From contig CAZVYG010000097.1 of assembly GCA_964631605.1 (NCBI GenBank), positions 1-17,503 on the forward strand: DNA of 17,503 nucleotides, written 5' to 3'. Positions 6,607 to 14,258 of the stretch are shown here, one piece after another; positions within the stretch are counted from its first letter, which is position 1; every line of letters starts with the position of its first letter. The DNA comes from JARKQH01 sp964631605 (GTDB lineage: Bacteria > Verrucomicrobiota > Verrucomicrobiia > Limisphaerales > UBA8199). The position numbers were made by a program, and so were the translations under genes. The notes under the pieces were generated by a model. It was not told the origin of the DNA. It made no database searches and saw nothing but the letters and a program-made list of their open reading frames with translations.

Positions 6607-7766
6607 TGAAACGTTTTGGAAAGCTGAGTTGCGGGCTGTTTTGGGGCGCAGTTCTGCTGGGGACATCCACCGCCCTTGCCCAGAAGGAGCAATGGCTCGA
6701 ATACCACACCAGCCGTGAAGGGCAGGGCTATCGCTGGCTCGAGCTGACCACCAATCCGCCGCCGCAGGTCGCGCTGCCGAAGCTCAGCGGCCAGCCTTGG
6801 TTTGCCCGATGGTCCTCGCCGCTGGATGCGGGCCGGGAGCGTTGGCTGTGCCTGGACCGCGCGGAAAAGGGCCGGTTCCCCAACAAGGCCTACTTCGACA
6901 CGAACGGCAATGGCCGTTTGGACGATGACCCCCCGTCAACCCCGAGCCGCTCGGACGAGTACTCGGTCTATTTCAACCCGGTCAAGGCCGTCTTCAAGGG
7001 TGAGGACGGCCCGATTGCGTATCATATCGTCCTCCGCTTCATGCAGTACAGCGACGACACGGCCCGGCTGCTGGCGTCCTCAGGCGGTTCTTATGGCGGC
7101 ATGGTGGAGGTGGGCGGCAAAAAACGCCGCGTTCAACTGATTGACGGCAATGTCAACGCCACGTTCAACGACCGCGGCGCCTCGCCGGGCGACTGCGACC
7201 GGATTCTCATCGAGAAGGATGAGGCGGGCGAGCGGTACCTGGGCAAGATGATCGAAGTGGACGGCCAGTTCCACCAGATTGAAGTCGCCCGCGACGGCGC
7301 GTTTCTCAAGCTGCAAAAGGCTGAGAACCTCCAATTCGGCAAAGTCCAGGTCGCGGACTCGCTGTCACAGTTTGTGGCTTTCGGCGAAAACGGCCATTTT
7401 ATTCGCAAACCCGACAAGGGGGAATTCACCCTGCCGGCTGGCAAATACTTTGTCAACCAGTGGACCATTGTCCGCAAGGACAAGAATGGCGCCTCCTGGG
7501 AACTCATGGGGTACGGCATTCCGGACTCCGCCGCTTTCGAAGTCTCCGCCGCGGCTCCTGTGAAAGTTGCCGCCGGCGAACCGATCCGCACGCGCCTGAG
7601 CGCCAACACCCGGACCAACCAGGTAAATTTCAGCCTGAGCTTCCTCGGCCCGCTGGAGGAAAACATCCAAATCCTGCGGGGCAACCAGCGTCCGCCCGGG
7701 CCGCGGCTGGCGTTGCTCAGCCGCGACCAGTCTTTCCGCAGCACCAACACGTTCGAGTTTGGCTGA
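6606..7766 (+). CDS. Exported protein with EF-hand-like loop; may continue through the TGA
   Basis: 386-residue exported protein of unknown function. The signal peptide is MKRFGKLSCGLFWGAVLLG plus TSTALA, with a cut before QKEQ. An EF-hand-like calcium loop, DTNGNGRLDDD, lies at residues 98-108, and a second Asp/Asn-rich segment (LIDGNVNATFNDRG) near 180-195. The remainder reads as beta-rich strands (LPAGKYFVNQWTIVRKD). I recall similar layouts in planctomycete and verrucomicrobial exported proteins, unverified. I start at ATG 6606, which begins the signal peptide; a TTG at 6582 is in frame. The frame ends at TGA 7764-7766, immediately after FEFG, but stays open beyond it into the next, signal-less CDS. 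The C-terminus may therefore be cut short by a nonsense change or a recoded stop. First gene of a same-strand cluster reaching at least 12580. Confidence 0.75.
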   Translation: MKRFGKLSCGLFWGAVLLGTSTALAQKEQWLEYHTSREGQGYRWLELTTNPPPQVALPKLSGQPWFARWSSPLDAGRERWLCLDRAEKGRFPNKAYFDTNGNGRLDDDPPSTPSRSDEYSVYFNPVKAVFKGEDGPIAYHIVLRFMQYSDDTARLLASSGGSYGGMVEVGGKKRRVQLIDGNVNATFNDRGASPGDCDRILIEKDEAGERYLGKMIEVDGQFHQIEVARDGAFLKLQKAENLQFGKVQVADSLSQFVAFGENGHFIRKPDKGEFTLPAGKYFVNQWTIVRKDKNGASWELMGYGIPDSAAFEVSAAAPVKVAAGEPIRTRLSANTRTNQVNFSLSFLGPLEENIQILRGNQRPPGPRLALLSRDQSFRSTNTFEFG

Positions 7767-7797
7767 GGCGGGGTCTGCACGCTCTCATGGCGAGAGC
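7764..7797 (+). other. In-frame TGA with downstream stem-loop
   Basis: TGA at 7764-7766, then GCTCTC (7781-7786), loop ATGGC, and GAGAGC (7792-7797): a perfect 6-bp stem whose loop begins 20 nt after the TGA. The reading frame stays open on the far side up to 9341. Spacing is in the range of bacterial SECIS elements, but the G residues are at loop positions 3-4, not 1-2, so the match is imperfect. A plain stop codon with an incidental hairpin is the simplest reading. Confidence 0.3.
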
Positions 7798-7853
7798 CCA
7801 AAACGGCCAAGCGTCCCCTGATTGCCAGTGTCTCTTTCGACAGCCCGTTTCGA

Positions 7854-9341
7854 GTGCTGATGCCGCGTTCCCTGACGCTGCAGCCTGCGGGCCGGAAGCC
7901 GCCGGAGCTGGGGCCCGTTGTGCGTGTTGAAACCGTTCGAGTGCGAGGGAATCCTGACCCCGCCGCCCTGGAAGGGCTGGCACGGAAGAGGGGGCTGGGT
8001 GATCCGGACAAGGACGGTTTGTTGGAGCACGATAACAGCGGGAGGAATGCCTGGCGGACCGATCTATCGTCCGATCTGGTTCTTGAATTTGAGCTGCCCG
8101 AGGCGGTGCCCTTGAGCGCCATGGAAATCTGGAACTACAACAGCGAATGGGACACCGCCCATGGTGTCCGGCAGGTCTCCATTGCCGTTTCCGCCGATGG
8201 CGCCGCCTGGCAGACCGTTCTGGCCGATCAGCGGTTGGCTGAGGCTGAGGGTCGCGCCGACTACGATGACCCCATTGTTCTCGATCTCAAAGGGGTTGCC
8301 GCCCGGAAAGTCCGTCTGCAAAACCTCAGCCCCTGGTCGGGGGACAAGGTGGGCCTGAGCGAGGTGGTGTTTCACCAGGCCAAAGGGCCGCAACCGGCCC
8401 CCAAGCTGCCCGCGGATGGCGAGCGGTGGGTGGGAATTGCCCAACCCGTGCTCGAGTGGGTGGTTGGAACCGGCGCGGCCGAGTACCGAGTCTTTCTCGG
8501 CACTGACCCGAAGCAGCCAAGCGAGTTAGGCCGCACGAAGGAAACCCGCTGGCCGGCTCCGAAACTTGCGCCCAACTCGACCTATTACTGGCGGGTGGGC
8601 GCGGTTGGGCCGGACGGGGCGGTTGTGGTGGGGCGCACGGCCTGTTTCAGCACTGCGGGCCTGGTGGGCTGGTGGAAGCTGGATGAAACCGAAGGCGCCA
8701 AGGCGGCTGATGCCAGCGGGCTGGACTTGGCGGGCCGGGTCGTGGGCAAACCGCGTTGGGCCCCTGCAGCGGGCCGGATCGGCGGCGCGATGGAATTTGA
8801 CGGGGCCGATACCTTTATCAACTGCGGCCGCGCGCCGGCGCTGGATTTTCGGGACGCCATGACCGTCGCAGCCTGGATCAAGGTTCGCGAGTTCAACAAG
8901 CCCTGGCAGGCGATTGTGACCAAGGGCGACCAGACCTGGCGTTTGCAGCGGGATAAGGAAGCCGGGCGGGTCATGTTCGCCGCCAACGGCCTCGAGCGCG
9001 ACGGGGGCGATTCAAAGGAACCGGCGCGCGTGGTCTCCAAACGAAACGTGGATGACGGCCAGTGGCATCACCTCGCCGCTCTCTACGACGGGCAGAGGAT
9101 TGCTCTTTACGTGGATGGTGAACTGGAGGACTCCCTCCCCGTCTCGGGAACGCTGGCGGTGGACGATCAGGCGGTCATGATTGGCTGCAACTCGGCCGCT
9201 TACGCCCGCCGTTTCAACGGTTGGATTGACGACGTGCGGCTTTACGGCTACGCCCTCGCCGAGGACGAAATCAAAGCCCTCGCCCGGGGCGCAACCGAAC
9301 ACGCTGACCGGCAGGCGAGGAATCCCGACCCGAAACCATGA
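7854..9341 (+). CDS. Discoidin-like / Fn3-like / LamG surface protein without signal peptide
   Basis: 495 residues from GTG 7854 (ATG 7860 also possible). Three beta-sandwich regions are visible. Residues ~30-180 resemble an F5/8 type C (discoidin) domain (LVLEFELPEAVPLSAMEIWN, then VRQVSIAVSADGAAWQTV). Residues ~180-265 are Fn3-like (LEWVVGTGAAEYRVFLGTD, YYWRVGAVGPDG). Residues ~268-480 are a LamG/concanavalin-like jelly roll (GLVGWWKLDE, GGAMEFDGADTFINCG, MTVAAWIK, WHHLAALYDGQRIALYVDG, NGWIDDVRLYGYAL). Such domains bind glycans or matrix outside the cell, yet there is no signal peptide. The same frame is open back to 7767, just after the TGA of the upstream exported protein, suggesting this is that protein's C-terminal half. 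The stop overlaps the next start (ATGA, 9338-9341), so translation is probably coupled. Confidence 0.75.
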   Translation: MLMPRSLTLQPAGRKPPELGPVVRVETVRVRGNPDPAALEGLARKRGLGDPDKDGLLEHDNSGRNAWRTDLSSDLVLEFELPEAVPLSAMEIWNYNSEWDTAHGVRQVSIAVSADGAAWQTVLADQRLAEAEGRADYDDPIVLDLKGVAARKVRLQNLSPWSGDKVGLSEVVFHQAKGPQPAPKLPADGERWVGIAQPVLEWVVGTGAAEYRVFLGTDPKQPSELGRTKETRWPAPKLAPNSTYYWRVGAVGPDGAVVVGRTACFSTAGLVGWWKLDETEGAKAADASGLDLAGRVVGKPRWAPAAGRIGGAMEFDGADTFINCGRAPALDFRDAMTVAAWIKVREFNKPWQAIVTKGDQTWRLQRDKEAGRVMFAANGLERDGGDSKEPARVVSKRNVDDGQWHHLAALYDGQRIALYVDGELEDSLPVSGTLAVDDQAVMIGCNSAAYARRFNGWIDDVRLYGYALAEDEIKALARGATEHADRQARNPDPKP

Positions 9342-12300
9342 GACCTGCATCGTTCGCTCTTCCTGCTTTTCCTCTGGTGCTGCTGCTGGCGGCCGGCTTT
9401 GGCCGCGCCGGCGCCGGCGCGGCCCTGTCCACCACCCTGGTCGTCACGGACACCAACGGCCAGCCCATTGCTGGGGCTGTCGTCAAGCAATACCGCGTTC
9501 CGGACACTTTCGAAGCGCCGGATGAACCGCCCCTCCTTGAAGCCACCCGCACGACCGACGCGGCCGGCACGGTTGTTCTCGAAGCCCGCAAGGAGGGGGA
9601 GTTGACCTTGGTGGCGGAGAAGCCCGGCCTGGCAACGGCCTGGCGTGCGTGGCAAGCCTCGGCCGAGGGTGGTTCCTCGACCAACGAAATTGTGCTCACG
9701 GCGGCGCGCGCCATTTCCGGCCATGTCGTGGACGCCGCGGGCAGACCGGTGGCCGACGCGCCGGTGCATGTCACTTTTGCCATGCGCGGCGTCCAGCGAG
9801 GCGAATCAACGGCGTGGGAAATGATTCCCCGCCTGCTGGCCCGGCAACTTTTCGCCAGCCGCACCCGCGCCGATGGCAGCTTCACCATCAGCGGCCTGCC
9901 CGAGGAGGTATCTCTCGACCTGGGCGTGTCGAAACCGGGACTGGCCCTCGAGCGGGTGGAACGCGGCTTCCTGGCGCCAAGCACCCTTCAATTTCAGGGC
10001 GGTGAAACCAATGTCACGCTCCGACTGGTGGTCGCCGGGGCCATCGAGGGACGCGTGGTTGAGGAAAAAAGCGGGGCGCCCTTAAGCCTTGCGCGCGTTT
10101 CCATCGCGGAACCGGGGTTGGGCGACGCGCCGCCTATCCCTTTGACGGGTCCCGACGGCATCTTTCGCATCAATGACCTTGCCCCCGGGGATTACCGTCT
10201 GCGCGCGACCGTTGGCACGAATGAGTTCAAGGACTTTTACTGCGAAGAAATCCTTGCCACGGTGACTTCGGGAACCACCAACCGCGAGGTGAAGCTGACC
10301 GCCATTACCGGCGGCGTCTTCACCGTAACCGTGGCGGAGGAGGGCACCGACAAGCCGCTGTCCGACATCCGGGTTTACGCGACGTCTCAATCGGCCAGCG
10401 CCACGGCCCGGACATCGTCCAAAGGCCTGGCGCAACTGCACCTGCCGCCCGGGGAGTATTATCTGTATGCGGGCGGCAAGAGCCTCGCCCGCGACCAAAC
10501 GCGCGCCTCGCTCGAGGCTGGAGAAACCAACCTCGTCAAGCTCACCCTTCGGCCCCAGCCAAAAATACAAGGCCGCGTGCTCGATCCCGAGGGCAAGCCC
10601 GCAGCGGGCGTGAGCATCAGCCTTTTCCCCATGCACGACTCGGCGAACCGGTCGGATGCCCAGGGCCGTTTCACGCTTTCCTACGACTCGGACCGAAGCA
10701 GCATGCCGGAGATGAGGCCGCTGATCATTGCCCGCGACCCCGCCCATGGTTGCGCCACGGTCGTCGAGGTCGAAGAGGGCGCCACCAACATCACGGTGAC
10801 CCTTGAACCCGCGCTTCGCCTGACCGGCAAAGTAACCGACACGGATGGCAAGCCGCTGGCCAACGCGCAGGTCACCGTGATGTTTTTCACCGAGCGGATG
10901 GGAGCGTCGCTTGGCCAGCCAACCGCTGTTACCTCGAACGGCGCCTTTGAGATCAAAGCCATTCCGCCCGGGCGTCGCTACGGAGTTTCCGCCACCGCCA
11001 AAGGGTATGGCCGCGCCAGCATCAATCTCGAAGCCGATGCCACCGCCACCAACCTGCTGGAACTTGAACCGCTCAAGCTGTCGGTCGCCAATCTCCCTCT
11101 GGCGGGGGTGGTGGTGGATGCCGATGAAAAACCCGTTGCGGGCGCCCAACTCTGGTCCTATGGCGAAAACCAGCCGCAACTCTCGGGGCGCAGCGACTCC
11201 AAGGGCCGCTTTTCGTTTCCCAATGTGTGCGCCGGCCCCATCCAGATTTCCGCCAGCAGCCTGCGCGGCGGCGAGCACGGGTCCGTCACGGCCGAGGGTG
11301 GCGACACCAACGTCACCCTCCAGCTCGGCGTTGCCAGCCGGTCAATTTCCTCGCGCGGCACGTCAAAAATCTCCGGGACCGTCACTGGTCCCGTAGGCAA
11401 ACCCGCGCCAAAGGTGAGAGTCTCCGTATTCCCGTTTGCGTCGGGCGAAAAGGTCACGGACAGCGACGGGCGTTTCACGCTTCTCATTGACCCGAATCGT
11501 TTTGGTGGCATGTCCGACGTCCCCACCATCGTCATCGCCCGCGACCTGGCGAACAATCTGGCCGCGGCGGTGGATGTCGAGCCGGAGGCCACCAACGCGC
11601 AGGTCAAGCTGGAACCCGCGCTCACGCTGGCCGGCCGTGTGACCGATGCGAAAGGCGGTCCCCTCAAGAGCGCGCAAGTCAGCGTGATGCTCCGCACCGA
11701 ACGGTTTGGCAGCGGCATCGGCATCCCGCTCAAGACTGACGCGGAGGGGCAATTCGAGGTGAAGAGCCTGCCAGCCGGCCGCCGCTACTCGGTCACCGCC
11801 TCAGCGCGCGGCTTTGGCCAGGAGTCGCGGGAGGTTGAAGTCAGCGAAACGGGCGGCCAACGGATCGAGCTTCAACCCCTGCAACTGGTCGTCGCCGACC
11901 AGCGGATTGCGGGCGTGGTTCTGGACGCTGATGACAAGCCGGTGGCTCGCGCCTGGGTTTATGCCTACGGCGACAAACAGCCCCACATCAACGTTCAATC
12001 CGACGCCAAAGGTTTTTTCAAACTTGACAATGTTGTCCCCGGCCAGCTCCGTCTTTCGGCCAACACCCCCCAGGGCGCGTATGGCAATGCCGTGGTCGAA
12101 GCCGGCGACACCAACATCACCCTCCGGGTCACGGCCGGCGGCCGGCGGATGCCGCTGACGCCCGCCACCGTCAAGCTCACGGGCAAACCCCTGCCCGACC
12201 TTGCGGCGCTCGGTTTGACGGCCGGCGACGTGCCTGCCGACCGGCCGGTGCTTGCCTTGCTGCTGGATGCCGAACAACGGCCCTCGCGCCGAGCCCTCCG

Positions 12301-12580
12301 GCTGATCACCGAACAGGCGGAGGAGTTGAAGCAGAAGGGTCTGGCCGTGGTTGTTATCCAGGCCGGGATGATGACGGACGAAGCCTTTGCCGCCTGGAAA
12401 CAGGAAAGTGCCCTGCCTTTCCCGGTCGCGCGGTTCCAGGAAAACCCCGACAAGGCCAAAGCCGGCTGGGGCGCTGCCGCCCTGCCCTGGCTTATCCTCA
12501 CAGACAAAACCCGCAAGGTCACCGCCGAAGGTTTTGCCCCCGAGGAACTGTCCTCCCGCCTCGAGGCGTTGTCCAAGTAG
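9338..12580 (+). CDS. Exported multi-module protein (carboxypeptidase-regulatory-like repeats) with degenerate thioredoxin-like C-terminus
   Basis: 1080 residues. The signal peptide is roughly residues 1-29 (LVLLLAAGFGRAGAGAA). About ten beta-sandwich modules of the carboxypeptidase-regulatory/Cna-B type follow. Each has a GxVxDxxGxPxAxAxV opening and usually a closing strand with TN followed by alternating hydrophobics (GETNVTLRL, GATNITVTL, GDTNITLRV). Modules at 410-663 and 678-931 are a tandem duplication of three. From ~945 the chain looks like a redoxin/TlpA domain: GKPLPDLAAL, then DRPVLALLLD, then ALPWLILTDKTRKV with the cis-Pro at P1050. The CxxC position reads QRPS (980-983), so thiol chemistry is unlikely. 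The start ATG overlaps the preceding stop. A role in surface scaffolding or adhesion is inference; no family with known function is recognised. Confidence 0.85.
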   Translation: MRPASFALPAFPLVLLLAAGFGRAGAGAALSTTLVVTDTNGQPIAGAVVKQYRVPDTFEAPDEPPLLEATRTTDAAGTVVLEARKEGELTLVAEKPGLATAWRAWQASAEGGSSTNEIVLTAARAISGHVVDAAGRPVADAPVHVTFAMRGVQRGESTAWEMIPRLLARQLFASRTRADGSFTISGLPEEVSLDLGVSKPGLALERVERGFLAPSTLQFQGGETNVTLRLVVAGAIEGRVVEEKSGAPLSLARVSIAEPGLGDAPPIPLTGPDGIFRINDLAPGDYRLRATVGTNEFKDFYCEEILATVTSGTTNREVKLTAITGGVFTVTVAEEGTDKPLSDIRVYATSQSASATARTSSKGLAQLHLPPGEYYLYAGGKSLARDQTRASLEAGETNLVKLTLRPQPKIQGRVLDPEGKPAAGVSISLFPMHDSANRSDAQGRFTLSYDSDRSSMPEMRPLIIARDPAHGCATVVEVEEGATNITVTLEPALRLTGKVTDTDGKPLANAQVTVMFFTERMGASLGQPTAVTSNGAFEIKAIPPGRRYGVSATAKGYGRASINLEADATATNLLELEPLKLSVANLPLAGVVVDADEKPVAGAQLWSYGENQPQLSGRSDSKGRFSFPNVCAGPIQISASSLRGGEHGSVTAEGGDTNVTLQLGVASRSISSRGTSKISGTVTGPVGKPAPKVRVSVFPFASGEKVTDSDGRFTLLIDPNRFGGMSDVPTIVIARDLANNLAAAVDVEPEATNAQVKLEPALTLAGRVTDAKGGPLKSAQVSVMLRTERFGSGIGIPLKTDAEGQFEVKSLPAGRRYSVTASARGFGQESREVEVSETGGQRIELQPLQLVVADQRIAGVVLDADDKPVARAWVYAYGDKQPHINVQSDAKGFFKLDNVVPGQLRLSANTPQGAYGNAVVEAGDTNITLRVTAGGRRMPLTPATVKLTGKPLPDLAALGLTAGDVPADRPVLALLLDAEQRPSRRALRLITEQAEELKQKGLAVVVIQAGMMTDEAFAAWKQESALPFPVARFQENPDKAKAGWGAAALPWLILTDKTRKVTAEGFAPEELSSRLEALSK
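10565..11327 (+). repeat. Internal three-module repeat, copy 1
   Basis: Encodes residues 410-663 of the 1080-residue protein. It aligns by eye over its whole length with copy 2, 804 bp downstream. Matching pairs include DGKPLANAQVTVM with GGPLKSAQVSVM, and PPGRRYGVSATAKGYG with PAGRRYSVTASARGFG. Divergence is clear, so the duplication is old or under diversifying change. Confidence 0.85.
11369..12131 (+). repeat. Internal three-module repeat, copy 2
   Basis: Encodes residues 678-931 of the same protein, partner of copy 1. Same order of modules: GKPAPKVRVSVFPF, then GRVTDAKGGPLKSAQVSVM, then IAGVVLDADDKPVARAWVYA. It ends in GDTNITLRV, matching GDTNVTLQL of copy 1. The degenerate thioredoxin-like domain follows directly. 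Confidence 0.85.
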
Positions 12581-12700
12581 CGGGTCTGCGTGCCATACCG
12601 CTCGTAAGCGCGGCATGCCTCGACCGTGCCGCGTCCAAGACCAGAGGTTGCGTTGCGCGCCTGTTTCTGCTGCTATAGCACGGCGCGGAAAGCGCAGACT

Positions 12701-13756
12701 ATGATGACACGGCAAGTTGTTTCGTCGCTCCGCCTGATGCTGGGCACGGCAGTTTTTTCATTTGCATGCGGCGGTTCGGCCCCGGCGCAGCCGACATTAA
12801 CGGGGCGGATGGTGGACGGCTTGCCGGCCGTCGTCATTGCTGGCGCCCCGGGCACTGGCTGGACCCTGCAGTTTTCCACCAACCTTACGTCCTCACCCAG
12901 TTGGTTCCCCTTGGCAACGCTCACGCTGTCGAACACTCCCTCGCTGGTGGTGGATTATCCGGGGGCAGGTGCGGGACGCCGTTTTTACCGGGCGGTATCC
13001 CACCCGTTGCCGGCCGGCATTACGAGCACGAACATGGTCTATGTCGGCCCCGGAACCTTTCTGATGGGGAGTCCGGCCAGCGAGGTGGACCGGTTAAGCA
13101 ATGAGACGCAGCATACCGTTACACTAACGCGAGGTTTTTTTATCGGGAAATATCCGGTCACCCAGGCAGAATACCTGTCAGTAACGGGCGGCAACCCGGC
13201 TTTTTTCAACGGGGTGCGAGGGTCCACTGATTACGGGACCGACCTAAACCGGCCAGTGGAATCGGTCTATTGGTACGCGGCGAGTTCGTACTGCGAAGCG
13301 CTGACGCAAAGGGAGCGGCAAGCGGGCCGCATTCCAGGCAACTGGCTCTACCGGCTTCCGACCGAGGCGGAGTGGGAGTACTCGTGCCGGGCGGGCCTGC
13401 CCACCCGGTTCAGTTACGGAGACGATCCGGGATACGTCTTGCTCGGCAATTACGCATGGTATTCGGCCAACAGCGCCAGCCGGACTCACGCAGTCGGCCA
13501 AAAGCTGTCGAATCCCTTTGGCCTCCAGGATGTCCACGGCAACGTTTATGAATGGGTGCAGGATTTGTATGGTAATTACCCGACAGACTGGGTTTTCGAT
13601 CCGCAGGGTCCTGGCAGCGGCTTCAACCGGGTTTTCCGCGGCGGAGGCTGGTCGGCTGTTGGCAAATTCTGCCGTGCTGCCAGCCGGAGCAGCGCCGACC
13701 CGGTCACGCCATATAACTACATCGGTTTTCGGGTCGTGCTTGCTCCGCAGCCGTGA
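12701..13756 (+). CDS. Exported FGE-sulfatase (SUMF1-fold) domain protein, probably non-catalytic
   Basis: 351 residues. The signal peptide covers about residues 1-30 (LRLMLGTAVFSFACGGSAPAQ region). Residues ~35-105 form a small beta domain with LQFSTNLTSSPSWFPL and RRFYRAV, a segment widespread in verrucomicrobial exported proteins. Then comes an FGE-sulfatase domain: MVYVGPGTFLMGSPASEVD, FFIGKYPVTQAEYLSVTG, YRLPTEAEWEYSCRAG, FGLQDVHGNVYEWVQDLYG, VFRGGGWS and IGFRVVL. True formylglycine-generating enzymes carry two redox-active cysteines near the C-terminus. Here only FCRAASR is found, so sulfatase activation is doubtful; related domains bind ligands or modify other substrates. Start ATG 12701 has GGAAAG about 9 nt upstream; the open frame from 12626 lacks signal-peptide features. 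It lies 120 bp after the repeat protein, so it may be a separate transcript. Confidence 0.85.
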   Translation: MMTRQVVSSLRLMLGTAVFSFACGGSAPAQPTLTGRMVDGLPAVVIAGAPGTGWTLQFSTNLTSSPSWFPLATLTLSNTPSLVVDYPGAGAGRRFYRAVSHPLPAGITSTNMVYVGPGTFLMGSPASEVDRLSNETQHTVTLTRGFFIGKYPVTQAEYLSVTGGNPAFFNGVRGSTDYGTDLNRPVESVYWYAASSYCEALTQRERQAGRIPGNWLYRLPTEAEWEYSCRAGLPTRFSYGDDPGYVLLGNYAWYSANSASRTHAVGQKLSNPFGLQDVHGNVYEWVQDLYGNYPTDWVFDPQGPGSGFNRVFRGGGWSAVGKFCRAASRSSADPVTPYNYIGFRVVLAPQP

Positions 13757-13760
13757 AGGA

Positions 13761-13800
13761 GTGGCCTGCGTGATTTTCACGCCGGAAGCGTGAAAGCCAC
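13761..13800 (+). terminator. Hairpin after the FGE-like gene
   Basis: TTTCACGC (13775-13782) and GCGTGAAA (13788-13795) form a perfect 8-bp stem with loop CGGAA. GTGGC (13761-13765) and GCCAC (13796-13800) can extend it. It begins 4 nt after the FGE-like stop. There is no strong T tract after it, so it is a likely but unproven transcription end. Confidence 0.5.
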
Positions 13801-13945
13801 GCGCAAGTTTCTCTGCAAGTCCTTCATTGAGGCTGTTTTCAGGCAGATTTCAGCTTGGTACTGCTAATGCTTTCTATTAATTGCAGAATCGAAGCGTTTG
13901 GCTTGAAAGTTTGAGAAGAAGCAGTTGGCAAAACCTTTGGGCGTT

Positions 13946-14173
13946 ATGAAGACGCTGCTACGAAGAATCAGTACCGGGCTCTATTTTCAGGGGCCGGATC
14001 TTTGGACCAGTGACCCGGCCAAGGCCAAGGATTTCAAAATGATAGACCGCGCCTTGGAGTTCATTCAGAAATGGGGCCTGAAGGACGTCGAGCTAGCCTT
14101 CGCTTTTCGCAACCACAATACCGTCAAGACAGTACCGGCGGAAAAGATCAGCCTGAAGTATTCCGAGCCCTGA
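13946..14173 (+). CDS. Small hypothetical protein, 75 residues
   Basis: Short soluble protein with no signal peptide or membrane segment. The sequence begins MKTLLRRISTGLYFQGPDLW and continues through an Asp/Lys-rich helix (AKDFKMIDRALEFIQKWG) to LKDVELAFAF and a C-terminal strand. I have the impression that similar short proteins occur elsewhere in Verrucomicrobia and Acidobacteria, but I cannot verify it and assign no function. ATG 13946 is preferred; TTG 13925, preceded by GAGAAGAAG, is an in-frame alternative adding 7 residues. It stands alone between hairpins: one after the FGE-like gene and one overlapping its own stop. The 145 bp upstream are comparatively AT-rich, consistent with its own promoter, though I see no clear -35/-10 pair. 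Confidence 0.65.
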   Translation: MKTLLRRISTGLYFQGPDLWTSDPAKAKDFKMIDRALEFIQKWGLKDVELAFAFRNHNTVKTVPAEKISLKYSEP

Positions 14174-14180
14174 GGCTCGG
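14163..14180 (+). terminator. Hairpin spanning the stop codon of the 75-residue protein
   Basis: CCGAGCC (14163-14169), loop CTGA, GGCTCGG (14174-14180): perfect 7-bp stem whose loop carries the TGA stop (14171-14173). It lies between convergent genes and is a likely transcription end or mRNA 3' stabiliser, though no T tract follows at once. Confidence 0.5.
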
Positions 14181-14258
14181 CGAGGTCAGGTTCCCTCCGT
14201 ACTTTTCCCCATTTTTCGTGTAGCTGGTTATCCGTTGGCCGGGGAGGTGTAACTGCGG

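Noticed and set aside
10082..11278. 398-codon minus-strand frame inside the 1080-residue protein gene
   Set aside because: Shadow of the repeat-rich coding strand; composition follows the opposite strand's codons and no domain is recognisable.
12589..12615. Imperfect hairpin (TGCC...CGCT/AGCG...GGCA) after the 1080-residue protein gene
   Set aside because: Stem broken by an internal loop and no T tract; not strong enough to call a terminator.
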